Below, in pieces: positions 47,187 through 58,114 of a stretch of 64,000 nucleotides of DNA. This DNA comes from Monodelphis domestica (taxonomy: Eukaryota > Chordata > Mammalia > Didelphimorphia > Didelphidae): assembly GCF_027887165.1 (NCBI RefSeq), contig NC_077229.1, positions 204,997,753 to 205,061,752 on the forward strand. The letters are read 5' to 3'. The notes below the pieces were generated by a model. It saw nothing but the letters and a program-made list of their open reading frames with translations. It did not search any database and was not told the DNA's origin. The position numbers were made by a program, and so were the translations under genes. Position 1 is the first letter of the stretch. Every line of letters begins with the position of its first letter.

Positions 47187-47692
47187 TGTTACACTTCACA
47201 AATGAGTTCAAACACCTAGAATTTCAATTATTGGAACCGTAATTTATTGATAAAAGAGAGAAGTAAAGAATCTACCAGCTGGGACAGAATTCCCTAACAG
47301 AAAACTGCATCAGACTGACATTACAGGATAGCTTATATATGTTATAGAGTTATACAGGTTCTTATCTGATAACAAACAAACCTTAACACAGGAATGTGGG
47401 GTTTGAGAGGAGGAGGCAACCCTTAGATTTATGAGGGGGCTGTTATCCAAGGAGTGTTTATCTTCACTTAGCCGAATATAAGTTCACTGACCCTTTGATA
47501 TTCCTGAAATTCCTCTTTGTCTCCTGTCCCCCCCAAGCTGAGTAGAGACTGGTTTGTTATCTGCATAAACGTTTAGCTTGACCTCCTGGGGGAGGTCTGT
47601 TCCCTAAAAATGTGGACAGGGGCCTATCTGCTTTATCTCCTTTTAATTTTCTATCTTTAGCCCTTTTGGGGCTACTTCATTATCCTTATACA
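47187..47692 (-). mobile_element. Solo LTR
   Basis: Ends are tgttacac and ttataca (TG..CA). On the minus strand it carries TATATAAGC (plus-strand gcttatata near 47,331-47,339) and AATAAATTACGG (near 47,240), in LTR order. No convincing TSD is visible. Confidence 0.6.
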
Positions 47693-48129
47693 TTTTAATA
47701 AATACTTTGTTTATAATAAGAGTCTCTTTAGCTTCCTTGCATCTGGCCCTGAAGGGAAGTTCACATTTGAACTTCACTTCATCACTGAGGATACTTTTGA
47801 TTACCTCTATCAAAAGTATCTGAACAGTTTGAACCTGATTGGTTTTGAAAAGTTTTGAAACTATATTGGAACAGTTTTTTCATCTAAATATTTTATTTTA
47901 TAGCTCATTATAATTTTTTTTTACATGGGCAACAAAGCTATCAGTTGGCCCCTGTTTTCTTGAAGTGTCCTAGTATGGATCTGGGACTTCCTCTTGCCCT
48001 TTCTTAGGGAAAGCTGCTTATGAGCCCAGCTCCTAGGTAAATGCTGTTGCTCAGATACTTAGGGATCAAATTATCACAGTTTCTGTCCTACAGAAGTGTT
48101 GTTCCTGAAGCTCTGCAGCTTGGGTCTGT
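47693..48129. other. Intergenic DNA with a hairpin
   Basis: A perfect 12-bp inverted repeat (gatacttttgat / atcaaaagtatc, 47,790-47,801 and 47,809-47,820, 7-nt loop) is the only structure noted. Confidence 0.6.
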
Positions 48130-48154
48130 TTGTGTGTGTGTGTGTGTGTGTGTC

Positions 48155-48194
<40 letters not shown>

Positions 48195-48264
48195 GGTGTG
48201 TGTGTGTGAGGCAAATAGAGCTCGAAGGAGAGACAGAACCAGAGAGAGAGAGAGAGAGAGAGAG
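48130..48264 (+). repeat. (TG)n and (GA)n microsatellites
   Basis: (TG)n at 48,130-48,208 is interrupted by tgtcggtg at 48,151 and again exactly 40 bp later at 48,191. A (GA)n run follows at 48,241-48,264. Confidence 0.95.
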
Positions 48265-49110
48265 ATTCACAGGAGCAGTTGAATTAAATATGTATGGGAC
48301 AAACCTAGGGGAAACTTGTGAATGGATCAAACAGTTCTGTTTTTGTGCATATTTATAGTCTTCTACATACTTAAGAACAAAGGGAATGACATATCAAAGA
48401 TAAAGTAACATGTCAAAAGTATACTTTCCTAATTGTCAATAAAGTACATGAACCAATTAAAATATGCAAGTATTCTATGTAATAAGCATGCATATACATC
48501 ATATATGAAGGAAAGGATAACATGTCAGAAACATCAGTTATAATACACTAGTCTCTAAAATATGTAGGCCAATTAAAAGTACACAGCTGCATAAAGGAGT
48601 AAATACATTTATCAATACATGTTGTTATCTCTTAACATTAGACTGTCTTGTGGCACCAAGAGTTCTGTCTTGAGATATAGTCTAAAGCTGTATTAACCTG
48701 GTCAGGAATGTTCTGAGCCAATTAAGAAAGCCAATTAGGAAACTCACCTGTACTCAAGACAGGATTTGTTGGAACTGTGAATTCACAACCAGTTCTTGCC
48801 AGGTCTGGGGCAGATCTTACATATATATCTTTTTATTCTGGCTGCTTTTGCCTCAATGGGCTTGGAATGTCCTTGGGGACCTGTCAGCCAAGGAAGTCAT
48901 TAGTCAGAGTAAAGGAGAGAGAGAATTCCAGGCACAAGAGACAGCCAGAGAGACTGCCTGTAATGAGGGTTGGAAGTGGGAAATGGTGCTTCAAACTCTT
49001 AGAAATGCTTTGAAATCCTTTTTCTTTAATGATGCTTTTAGATATTATGCTTTTTACTAGTTAGCAGAAAAGGGATATGCTACTTTGTGTTTTCCTAGAT
49101 ACTCCCAGTT
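48265..49110. other. Intergenic DNA, nothing recognised
   Basis: No supported gene or named repeat. Confidence 0.35.
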
Positions 49111-49120
49111 GTTAAGAGCT

Positions 49121-49799
49121 TGTAAGGCCAAATATGAAGGAGGGGAGCAAGGCCAAATATGAAGGAGGGGAGCGCCCAAACTATTGTCAACATGAATTTA
49201 GAAATCCCAAACTTGTTGCCTAGTAAGACCTGATGAACCCCAAGTTTCAGGACTAGATTGTAAATTGGAGACCCCAAAGTTTGTACTTGTTCCCAGTTCC
49301 TTTGAGAATCCACCCAGAATGGAATCTCTGGCTAGCAGTTTCAGACTGAATAATGGACTCTATTGTATCAGAGACCTTTTCCCAAGAAGACCCATATCTG
49401 GGCTGGGACCATCCTTTTAGTATCCATTGTTAGCAGTCCCTTCCCTTAAACCCTAGCCTCTAGCTATGATTCTTTTCCCAAGCTTGATTGTATTCTGCCC
49501 ATATACTTTGAACACTCCCATTTCCTTGCAACCATAGTAATGTCAATCAATCATCTTTCCCTGCCCCTGGATCCCCCAAATGGTATATAGGTTCCCCAAA
49601 TTCTTTTGTTCCTTGGAGTAGTCATCTAGATCTGTGGCACTCCCAGGGATAATATCCTCAGAGTCCAGGGAGTAAACCCTGTAAAAGTTGTAGTGCCAGA
49701 CTCTGAGTAAAGGGCCAACTATTGGACTTATCCCTTTCCTGATTAATGACTTGAATTTTCTGACTACTTTGGTAGTTCTGTGTTATTTCTATGTTAATA
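49121..49799 (+). mobile_element. Solo LTR, family C copy 1
   Basis: TATA box (tatatagg near 49,584) and a 3' end that matches the reverse complement of 53,925-54,030 ('ttctgactac.tt.gtagttctgtgt'). A 25-bp tandem duplication (49,124-49,148 and 49,149-49,173) sits at its 5' side. The 5' boundary is a guess. Confidence 0.6.
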
Positions 49800-51482
49800 C
49801 TATGTATGACTTTATCTCCTTAGATAAGAGTTTGTAAGGCTGGGAAAGGACACTCAAGCACCCAAGACATCCTTGAATATCTGACAAACAGGACATGGGA
49901 GGAAACATTACCCAGGTGCACTGGGGATCTTTGTACTCCTCTACCCCTTCCCCTGGAATACCCATGTGAAGTATAATCTAAGGAAGTATAGAGAATTACT
50001 ATGGCTTTTTCCATCACCATGGGCTTTTCCTTCGCCTTCTATGTTATACTATCTGTAATATCCTTGAACAATCGCTTTTGTGCCTTAAGGTGAAAAGGTC
50101 TGAGGTGTAATTCTTTGGACCAGAACAAAACTCACTTCCACAACACTTGGAGCTGAGAGATAGAATGTGTTTGTGAAATAGTAAGGAGGCCAATGTCATT
50201 GGATAGAAAACTTTCCCAGAAATTTCATCAGCATAGGATTCTACCACCAGAAGCAAGATTTGAATCCAGGTTCTCTGATAGTCTTATGCTAAAAATAAAA
50301 GCTGAGACTTTCCCAGAAATTTCATTACTGAAAATGGATAGCTGGAAAAACATAAAATTTCTCCTTGGAATCTGAGAAATGCTCTTGTAATGTCCAAGTA
50401 CAATGGCATAGGTTTCACCATTATTAAAGAAGGAAAACAACACTCTGTAGATCTTTGTTTTTATCAAATGCTTTTTTTTTCTTCTCTAGTTACCTTCATA
50501 TTGTTGACAGGAAGACCTGGTGATATGACATTCTAAAGACAAAACAGATTGACATGTGAAAGGAAAGAAATAGGATGTCTAAATTTCAGAAGTTTTGGCT
50601 GTTTACCTGAGGATAGTACCTTGTCTTTTGCAATTCTATACTATTTTCAAGAAAAATTCAAAGTTCTTTCTGGCATTTATCCTTTAAAAATATTTTTAAA
50701 TACCTCATTAAACTGGTTTTAATAGAAGGATATGTTACAAACTTTTATGAAAACCCCATTAGAAAACATCATAAATTTATCCATCATAGTGTAGACTGCA
50801 GCCCTCTCATTTAAAATGAAAATAATTTTCTAGAACTGAGGACATGTATAAACTAGCTTTCTATGGAAGTTCAAATCTATCCTATAGCACTAGATAGCAG
50901 AAATATTCTAAGTAGTTTCTGGGGAGAAGAATGGTGCTTATGACCTGTGATTTCAGAGATGTCAGGTACTGAAAATGTTCCCAACAATGCTGATCAGCAA
51001 TTATGCTATAACTTTTAGTTTGAAGAGTTGCCTAAGCAACTCTGTCCATGGTCATACAACTAGTTTGTATCAAAGGTAGAATATAAACCTCTCAATTTAA
51101 AAAATAATGCAAACTACCAGAGTAGTGGTTATAACAGGTTTTTAGTCAAGAAAAGAGAGACTACCATCAAAAACACTTGACAGAGCTACCACCTGGGAAG
51201 ACTACAGACTTGGGAAAGATGCCAGCAATATAATTACTGGGAATTGCCACTGAACTACAGAACATGGGGTGCTTATATATTTAGGGAGCCTGGGAAAGAA
51301 AGGCCAACAGACTGCTTAAGTTAGTTCACTTATACTTGGGACAGAGGATGTAGCCAGAGGCTAGGGTACCTAGGAGCTGCCTCTAAACAATAGGAGAGAC
51401 TAAGTTGATTGAAGAGGTACTTAAGATTTGATTATCTTAACTAATCCTATCTTGAGTGATTCAGAGGTATTTTAAACTTAAG
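49800..51482. other. Intergenic DNA with a short insertion-like repeat pair
   Basis: The 19-bp sequence actttcccagaaatttcat occurs at 50,210-50,228 and 50,307-50,325, flanking 78 bp that include a SINE-like 'gatttgaatccaggttctct'. The remainder is unassigned. Confidence 0.5.
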
Positions 51483-51497
51483 TATCTTCTTTCAAAA

Positions 51498-53359
51498 AGA
51501 ACACTTCAGTCAGCTTCTCAACCAACCCTCTTCAGTCAACCAAAGCGCCCTTGACCAGATCCCCCAAAACCGCACCATTGAACAACTTGATGTCCCTCCT
51601 TCAATAGATGAAGTCCAAAATGCCATTAAACAAATGAGTGCAGGCAAGGCACCTGGTAAAGACGGGATCCTAACCTAGGTGTACAAGGCCTTAAATGGAA
51701 AGGCTCTCCAGGTATTCCACATAGTGCTGACCAGCATATGGGAAGAGGAAGACATGCCCCCAGAACTCAGAGATGCCTCCATCGTAGCCCTATACAAGAA
51801 CAAAGGCTCACGAGCAGCCTGTGACAACTACAGAGGCATCTCACTACTCTCCACTGATGGAAAGATCCTCTCCCATGTTATACTCAACAGACTCCTGTCA
51901 TCTGTTTCAGAGCAGAACCTGCTTGAATCACAATGTGGCTTCTGACCAGATCGCAGCAACATCGACATGGTCTTCATGGTGAGGCAAATGCAGAAAAAAT
52001 GCCTTGAGCAGAACCTAAGTCTCTACATTGTCTTCATAGACCTGACAAAGGCATTCAACACAGTAAACAGGGACGCATTGTGGGTGACACTCAGCAAGCT
52101 TGGTTGCCCAGCAAAATTTGTCAAACTGATCCAGCTCTTTCATGTCAACATGACAGGGGAAGTCCTATCTGGTGGAGAGACTTCCGGCCACTTCAACATC
52201 TCCAATGGCATGAAATAAGGCTGTGTCCTTGCTCTGGTGCTATTCAACCTATTTTTCACCCAAGATTACGACATGCTGTGATGGATCTAGACCTGGGCGT
52301 CTACATCAAATACCGACTGGATGGCTCACTATTTGACCTTCGCCGCCTGACTGCAAAAACAAAAACAACAGAGAGACTCATCCTGGAAGCTCTCTTTGCA
52401 GATGACTGTGCTCTCATGGCCCACCAAGAAAATCATCTCCAAACCATTATGGACAGGTTCCACCGCAACAAAATGTCCACCACAACAAAACTGTTTGGCC
52501 TGACTATCAGCCTCAGCAAAACAGAGGTGCTGTTCCAACCCGCATCAGGGAGGCCAACGAACCAGCCATGCAAAACTATCGACAGCACGCAGCTTTCTAA
52601 CGTCAACACTTTCAAGTACCTGGGCAGCACCATTGCCAATGACGGGTCCCTAGACCATGAGATCAATGCCAGGATCCAAAAGGCCAGCCAGGCACGCGGG
52701 CGGCTGCGCTCCAAAGTCCTCCAACACAGAGGTGTAAGCACTGCAACGAAGCTCAAAGTGTACAACGCAGTGGTCCTCAGCTCGCTCCTGTACGGTTCTG
52801 AGACATGGACACTGTACCGGAAGCACATGAAGCAGTTGGAGCAATTCCACCAACCCTCCCTCTGGTCAATCATGAGGATCCGATGGCAGGACCGAATCAC
52901 CAACCAGGAAGTCCTCGACAGAGCCAACTCCACCAGCATCGAAGTCCTGGTCCTCAGAACCCAGCTACGATGGTCTGGACACGTCATCCGCATGGACCCA
53001 CAGCGAATACCAAGACAGGTATTCTATGGTGAACTGTCAGCTGGACTCAGGAAACAAGGCCGGCCAAAGAAAAGATTCAAGGATCAGCTAAAGTCCAACT
53101 TGAAGTGGGCTGGCATCACACCAAAGCACCTAGAACTCGCTGCCTCTGTCAGAAGCAGCTGGCGAATCCACTTTAACCATGCCGCCGCCACCTTTGAAGA
53201 TGAGCGATGTCGACGTCTCGTCGCTGCTTGTGAACGCCACACCAGGCCACAACCGCACCTCCCGTAACAACTGGCGTCCCATGCCCCATGTGCCACAAAC
53301 TCTGTGCCTCAGTCTTTGGACTTCAAAGCCATATGAGGGTACATCAATAGATGATAATG
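51498..53359 (+). pseudogene. Partial reverse transcriptase ORF of the truncated RTE-like copy
   Basis: RT motifs FIDLTKAF, FADD (52,395-52,406), GLTISLSKTEV and KYLGS remain. Stops at 51,676-51,678 (TAG), 51,943-51,945 (TGA, a CGA arginine in the sister) and 52,216-52,218 (TAA, a CAA in the sister) and a one-base deletion near 52,264 break the frame. The longest open stretch ends at 53,267. An in-frame 15-base duplication near 52,460-52,490 adds five residues relative to the sister. A one-base loss near 53,237 shifts the C-terminal zinc finger out of frame, though its codons still read with C-x2-C-x12-H-x3-H spacing before the TAG at about 53,350. Confidence 0.88.
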
Positions 53360-53401
53360 CACAAAGACAATTGTCATTCTCGGTAACCAAGAGACTACCA
53401 C
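51498..53401 (+). mobile_element. RTE-like non-LTR retrotransposon, 5'-truncated copy
   Basis: Flanked by a perfect 15-bp direct repeat, tatcttctttcaaaa (51,483-51,497 and 53,402-53,416). It begins in the endonuclease-RT linker and runs to the 3' end. It is a close sister of 31,967-36,028, only a few changes per 100 bases by eye. The 3' end has 'gactaccac' instead of a (TAC)n array. Confidence 0.93.
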
Positions 53402-53416
53402 TATCTTCTTTCAAAA

Positions 53417-53924
53417 GCTGTCCTTTGGGGTAAGAGGTAAATTCTAGGTGTTAGGTAAAAGAGATTCATAGTCAATTCAGCTTATACAGTCTTTTGAATT
53501 CTTTATTTTAACCTTCTATGGGAGTCAGTAATGGGATTAACAAAAATGATGTCAAACCCATCTATTTAATTGTAAGACAAGGCTTCCATACTCTTATTCT
53601 AAATTAACACTTTATAGTTTACCAAGCTGCTCAAAAAATTTTCCAGACTTCAGCTGAATGGGTTTAGTGGTCAGAACCCAAACACATTATTTCTTGAAGG
53701 AATGGAATTGGTAAATGAAAGTGAGGGAAAACAAATTTCTTCAGTCAAGGGTAATCTTTGATCCTCCCCTCTTCTGTGTCCTTTATCCAATCAATCACTG
53801 TGTTCCAGGGACCTTTCAACTTGTGACATTTCTCCATGCAGACCTTTTATCTGAATTTCTAATTCGATGCTCTAAGACCAAGGAAACTGTAGGCAAGAAT
53901 TAGAAAGGATGAGAAAGCACTGAC
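53417..53924. other. Intergenic DNA, nothing recognised
   Basis: About 500 bp between the RTE copy and the next LTR, with no supported feature. Confidence 0.35.
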
Positions 53925-54290
53925 TGTGTCAATTAGGAAAAGACACAGAACTACTAAGGTAGTCAGAAAAACCAAGGCTTTAATCAGTAAAGAGATGGGT
54001 CCAATATCATCTAGTTATCACAGAGCCAATCGCCAAAAAGTACAGTCAAAACCCTGGGGCTTAAGGGGTTGAGGATCAGTGAGTAAAATTTGCAGATGTT
54101 GATTTGGACTTGCTATCTAGAAGGGGAAAACAATTCCATTAATGTGAATTATCAAAAATAGATAAGACTGCCTTGGGAAGTAGTAAACTTGCTAATTATT
54201 TTTAAGTGTAAGTTTAATGACCCCTTGTCATAGAAGAAATTCTTACTCCTGGACAGATTGGATTAGATGATCTATGAGGCTATTACTCGA
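53925..54290 (-). mobile_element. LTR fragment, family C copy 2
   Basis: Its first 100 bp are the reverse complement of the 3' end of 49,121-49,799. The rest diverges, and the far boundary is not clear. Confidence 0.55.
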
Positions 54291-54780
54291 GATTTTTTTT
54301 TTTTAATTTTTATTTCTGGTCTGTGTTCCAGAAAAAGCGCTGAACCTTCGGCAGGACATAGGACAACTCAGAAGGTGAATTTAGGACACACAACAAATAC
54401 CTCCTGTCCTCAGTTCACCCATGGGAACCAACTACCGTAATACACCAACTATGAATAACAAACCACATTCCACCTGTTTCCTGAGGAGGAGAGGACATTT
54501 CCTGCTATTACAAATTTCCCAGTTGGCAGAGACGAGAGTGCAAATCCTTCACTCGGCTAAAACCCTCACCTCCGCCCCTGGCAGTGGCCAGGGTCAGGTG
54601 CAGCTCGCTTTTCTCCCAAGTCCAGCATTGTGTTGGACATTTGGGGCATTAATTAGACTCAAAGGGCTAAGTCTAGATTTGGCTACAGAGGAGGGTAAGG
54701 GCACTATATCACGCACACAGTTCAAGAATCCCGAAAACATGGTAAGTCTACAGCAGAGATATAGACGTAGGACTTGGAGA
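54291..54780. other. DNA just upstream of the SMIM13 CpG island
   Basis: GC content climbs toward 54,800. No element or gene is recognised. Confidence 0.4.
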
Positions 54781-54838
54781 CGCAGCTGAGCGACCTGAGG
54801 GAGGCGAGGACAGAAAAGCTGAGTTCCGCGGTGCCCTA

Positions 54839-54851
54839 TGGGAGCTGTAGT
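54839..54851 (-). promoter_or_regulatory. ZNF143/THAP11-type promoter motif
   Basis: The minus strand reads ACTACAGCTCCCA, an exact fit to the ACTAYRNNNCCCR promoter motif bound by ZNF143 complexes. Its place at the upstream edge of the SMIM13 island supports a real promoter. Confidence 0.7.
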
Positions 54852-54891
54852 CCCTAGTAGTCTTCAGTCATCTCTTCTCCACCGATAGCGA

Positions 54892-54904
54892 ACTGCATCT
54901 CCCA
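54892..54904 (+). promoter_or_regulatory. Second ZNF143-like motif
   Basis: ACTGCATCTCCCA has one mismatch to ACTAYRNNNCCCR. It faces the opposite way and lies 40 bp from the exact site. Confidence 0.5.
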
Positions 54905-55133
54905 GATGTCCATGCGGCGTTGATGGGGGTGGGGGAAGCGCTCTGACGCGGTCCGGAGCCGCCGCGAGGGGGAGCGGAGCTGAAAAGCTGTGGCTGCCGG
55001 GGAGGATCAGGAGCTGCCGGAGCAGCTACGGGGAGGCGGGTAACGGCCGCTGCCGTCTCCTTCGCTTTGGGTCTCTTTTCATCACCCACTCCAGGCACGC
55101 CGAGCGCCACACGCAGTATCCATCCCCGTGGCC

Positions 55134-55196
55134 ATGGAGGAGCGTCAGGCCGGTGACCCCCAGCCGCGCGGGGTCCCGGAATCGCCGAAACGATGA
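55134..55196 (+). other. Short upstream ORF candidate in the SMIM13 island
   Basis: A 20-codon ORF starts with an optimal context (gtggccATGG) and ends at TGA 55,194-55,196, 359 bp before the SMIM13 start and in a different frame. It could repress or tune SMIM13 translation if the transcript starts upstream of it; the start site is not known from sequence. Confidence 0.35.
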
Positions 55197-55555
55197 AGGG
55201 TTGGGGGCGCTACAGCTACCGAAACGCTAGCCTGCCAGTCCTGCTCCTCTACGCCGTCTTCCCTCCTCGGCTGCTGATCCTTCTTCCATCCCCCTAGCTT
55301 CCAGCCTCTGTCCTTCCCCTCCCCCCCCTCCCTCCAGCCCCGCCTCGGCGTAGTCGCTGCCCCACCCCATAGGGGGCGCTGTTGAGGGAGCTGTTGGTTT
55401 TCATGCCATCCTGTGGCTCCCTGTGGAGGAGTGGAAGCCCCTGAGAAAGGCAAAGAGACTCAGGGCTCGAACCCTTTCTTCTGCCGCCCCCTCCTCCACC
55501 CCGCCTCCAGCTGTGCGCGTTTCCTGGCCTCATCCTTCTTACCTCCCTCTCCAAA

Positions 55556-55631
55556 ATGTGGCAGAGCGTGGGGCTGACCCTGCTGGTGATCGTGGCCACG
55601 CTGCTCTGCGTCCTGCTCTTCATGCTGTGCG
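55556..55631 (+). CDS. SMIM13: SMIM13 exon 1 (small integral membrane protein 13, N-terminus)
   Basis: Codes for 25 residues plus one base of a Gly codon, MWQSVGLTLLVIVATLLC.., followed by a perfect donor (GTGAGT, 55,632-55,637). It aligns without gaps to the N-terminus of mammalian SMIM13 (MWHSVGLTLLV in human), an uncharacterised single-pass membrane protein of about 90 residues. Residues 6-24 are the hydrophobic membrane span. The acidic, serine-rich cytosolic part would be in exon 2, which I do not find before 64,000. The start has A at -3 (ccaaaATG), and the phase-1 donor after Cys-25 matches the expected Cys-Gly-Trp junction. Promoter context is the CpG island. Its neighbour about 48 kb away on the other strand is the putative ELOVL2, as in human. 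No function is established for the protein. Confidence 0.93.
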
Positions 55632-55933
55632 GTGAGTGCGAGGCGGCGGCGGGCGAAGGGCTGGGGATGGCCGAGGGCCTGGTCTTCCAGGCGCTCCTAC
55701 CCCGCCGTAAGGCGGACGCATTCCCGTGAGCGTTTCTGGTACTTCTTTGGATATGTTTTGACTGGCAACAGTTAAGCTCCTCCTGTGTGCCAGGCACTGT
55801 GCTGAGCGCCTGGGGGGGGATGCAAAGAAAAACGAAATTTGGTTCCTACCCTCGTGGAACTCCCAATCTAATGGGAGAAGGGGGGGGGGGGGTAACATGC
55901 AAATATGTTCGACCTGCAAGAATGGTATGCCAT

Positions 55934-56122
55934 GGGGGCAGCTAGTTGACTCAGTGGATGAGAGTTAGACGTGCAGACCAGAAGACCTGGGTTCAAATGT
56001 GGTCTCAGACACTTCCTAGCTGTATGATCCTGGGCAAGTCACTTAACTTCTTATGGCTCTTCCTTGGAACCAATACTTGCAGCGATTCTAAGACGGAAGC
56101 CAAGGGTTAAAAAAATAAAAAA
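55934..56122 (+). mobile_element. MAR1-type CORE-SINE with target-site duplication
   Basis: Complete head, CORE and tail. The flanks share aatggtatg.cat (55,921-55,933 and about 56,126-56,138, one mismatch). Confidence 0.93.
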
Positions 56123-56394
56123 GAAATGGTATGGCATGGCATTCATAGCGCGTCCAGACCAAGTCTGACCGCTGCAGACCTTGGGAGAGGGGGGCCGGTG
56201 ATCTGTGCTATTGCTCGTCCTCCTTTGGAGTGGGGCCGAGGTCTGTAGGAGTCTCGGGCGCCGCGAACTTGGGGCTACAGAGGTCAGCCGCGGAACCGAA
56301 CGGCCCTGGTTTAGAGCTTGAAGGGAACCTAGCGGTCAGCAGGTCCAGCGATCTTTCTGCAGCGGCTGTCACTGATGTCTTTAATGCCCTCAGC

Positions 56395-56640
56395 CTGTAC
56401 CCTTTACCTTTCTGGCGTTTGCTCTATCTCTTCTACTTCCCGATTCCTCCAAGTCACTAATGCCCCCCTTCCACCTTCGAATCCCGTTCCCTTCAAATCT
56501 GCTCTAGTTCTGATACTTCCCTATTCCTCTAAGCCACTAATGACCCCTCTCCTCCCCAGAATACCCTGTACCTTTCAGATCTGCTCTTACTCTTCTATTT
56601 TCCCAATACTCCCAACAAAATCCCCTTCCCAAATTACCTT
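56395..56640 (+). repeat. Diverged minisatellite, about 80-bp unit, three copies
   Basis: Anchors cgattcctccaagtcacta (56,441), ctattcctctaagccacta (56,521) and ccaatactcccaacaaaat (56,603) recur every 80-82 bp, each after a 'tcttctacttcc'/'tgatacttcc'-like block. Copies are 70-85% alike by eye. Pyrimidine-rich and non-coding. Confidence 0.8.
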
Positions 56641-56674
56641 GGACTTATTTGGCAGTATATATTTCGTAGGTTGT

Positions 56675-56880
56675 CTTCTCTTATAAAATGTAAGCTCCTG
56701 GAGGACAAATTTTTGTAGTCCCGGCACTTTGGTGAGCTGTCTGGCACATAATAGATGCCTAAATAACGAGATGAGTTAAATTCGTGGATTTATAAATGAA
56801 GAAACCGAGGCCCTTAGAGAACTTGCCGAGTTACACAAGCCATAAAGCGGCAAACGCAGGTCTTCTAGCTCAATATCTAA
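56675..56880. mobile_element. L2 3' end and MIR core remnants
   Basis: Plus-strand L2-type end ('tgtaagctcctggaggacaa' to 'ctggcacataatagatgcct') followed by a minus-strand MIR core ('gatgaagaaaccgaggccct'). Confidence 0.65.
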
Positions 56881-57699
56881 CTTGGGCTGCTGGGAGTGTT
56901 CAGTCGACCATATTCTAATGTAGAATATTTATATAAAATATTTTATTGATGTTTTAAGAAATTTTAAACACCAGTCATTTCTATTTGATTTCCCCTGTTC
57001 CCATTCTCTCATTAGAACCTTTCTTTTTGACATACTGTACAGTCAAGCCAAAGAAATTAACACATTGGTCATATCTAGATTTTTAAAAACTTTTCTTATT
57101 TGAAGGTCAAGTGATTTGTTTCTTTATTTCTTTTATAGGTGGGTAATAAATATTTGTTTTTGGAAGGATTATAATGTGAATGACTTATTTTCCTGTAATC
57201 AGTATTTGTAACAGGAGTTGTGCTTCAAAATTCAAACTGTCAACTCCAGTTTGAATCTAAAATAGAATTCCAAGCAAATCTTGATGTTTAGCAAAGATTA
57301 TTTAAAATGTAGCTTATGTCAAATTGCATTGTGAAGTACTTTGAATATGAAGGTCAGAAAAGTTCTGCTTAAGTTTGATGATAATGCTGATGTTTGTGCT
57401 GATGTTTTTCCTTCCTTGAAATGTAAGGAGGGCTAAATTTTGTTCTTGGTTAGGTATTAGCACAAGTTAAGGCCCTTTTAATACAGCAGTACAGAGATCT
57501 GATATTAATAAAGTGTCTTTGGTCTCCTAGAAAAATTCCTGAATGATAGTGAAAGTTAGGAAATAGATTGTGTAACTTAGGTCTCTAGTGAGGATTTGCA
57601 AGATAGTGGAGCATAAATTTAAAGTTTATGTAGTAATTGTGTTACACAGATTAAAATTTGTGGCTAAAATTTAATTTAAAACAGGAACTCAAAATGTTA

Positions 57700-58114
57700 C
57701 AGGCAAACTTCATTTTATTACTCTTGGTTTTTACTGTGCTTCAAAGATACTGCATTTTTTACAAATTGAAGGTGTGTGTGGTAACCAAGCAGGTCTATTG
57801 GTGACATTTTTTCAACAGCATGTTGTTGCCATATCTTGTCTCAGTCACATTTTGATAATTCTTGAAATATTTCAAACATCTTCATTAATTGTGTCTTTTA
57901 AAAGTAATATGTGATGAGTGATCTTTGAAGTTACTGTTTTAACTGTTTTGGCATACCACTACACTACCTGTATCTAAGTATAGACCTACAGACTTAATTG
58001 AAAAATGGGTGTATCGTGACTGCTTTTCCTATCTCTCCCTCTCAGTGGTCTCCATGTTCCCTGAGACACAACAATAATGAAATTAGGCCTATTAATAACC
58101 TACAGGAATGCCTG
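57700..58114 (+). mobile_element. Tigger1-type DNA transposon, internally deleted copy a
   Basis: Starts caggcaaacttcattttatt right after a TA and ends gaatgcctg right before a TA (57,698-57,699 and 58,115-58,116). The body follows the 5' non-coding part of Tigger1 ('ttttttacaaattgaagg', 'aacagcatgttgttgcc', 'attaggcctattaataacc') and stops at about the transposase start. TcMar-Tigger elements insert at TA. Non-autonomous. Confidence 0.85.

Larger units (their letters stand above)
54780..55725. promoter_or_regulatory. SMIM13: CpG island: SMIM13 promoter and first exon
   Basis: Dense CpGs from about 54,790 to 55,725 contain the SMIM13 start codon at 55,556. A C-run and short GC-rich motifs occur near 55,320. 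No TATA box is visible, in keeping with a broad CpG promoter. Two motifs resembling ZNF143/THAP11 sites lie at the upstream end. Confidence 0.88.

Noticed and set aside
54421..54789. 122-codon open frame upstream of the SMIM13 island
   Set aside because: No recognisable domain, no splice context, and it ends at the CpG-island edge; probably chance.
55145..55797. Overlapping minus-strand frames in the SMIM13 island (102 and 167 codons)
   Set aside because: Antisense readings of GC-rich 5' UTR, exon and intron; no known protein resemblance.
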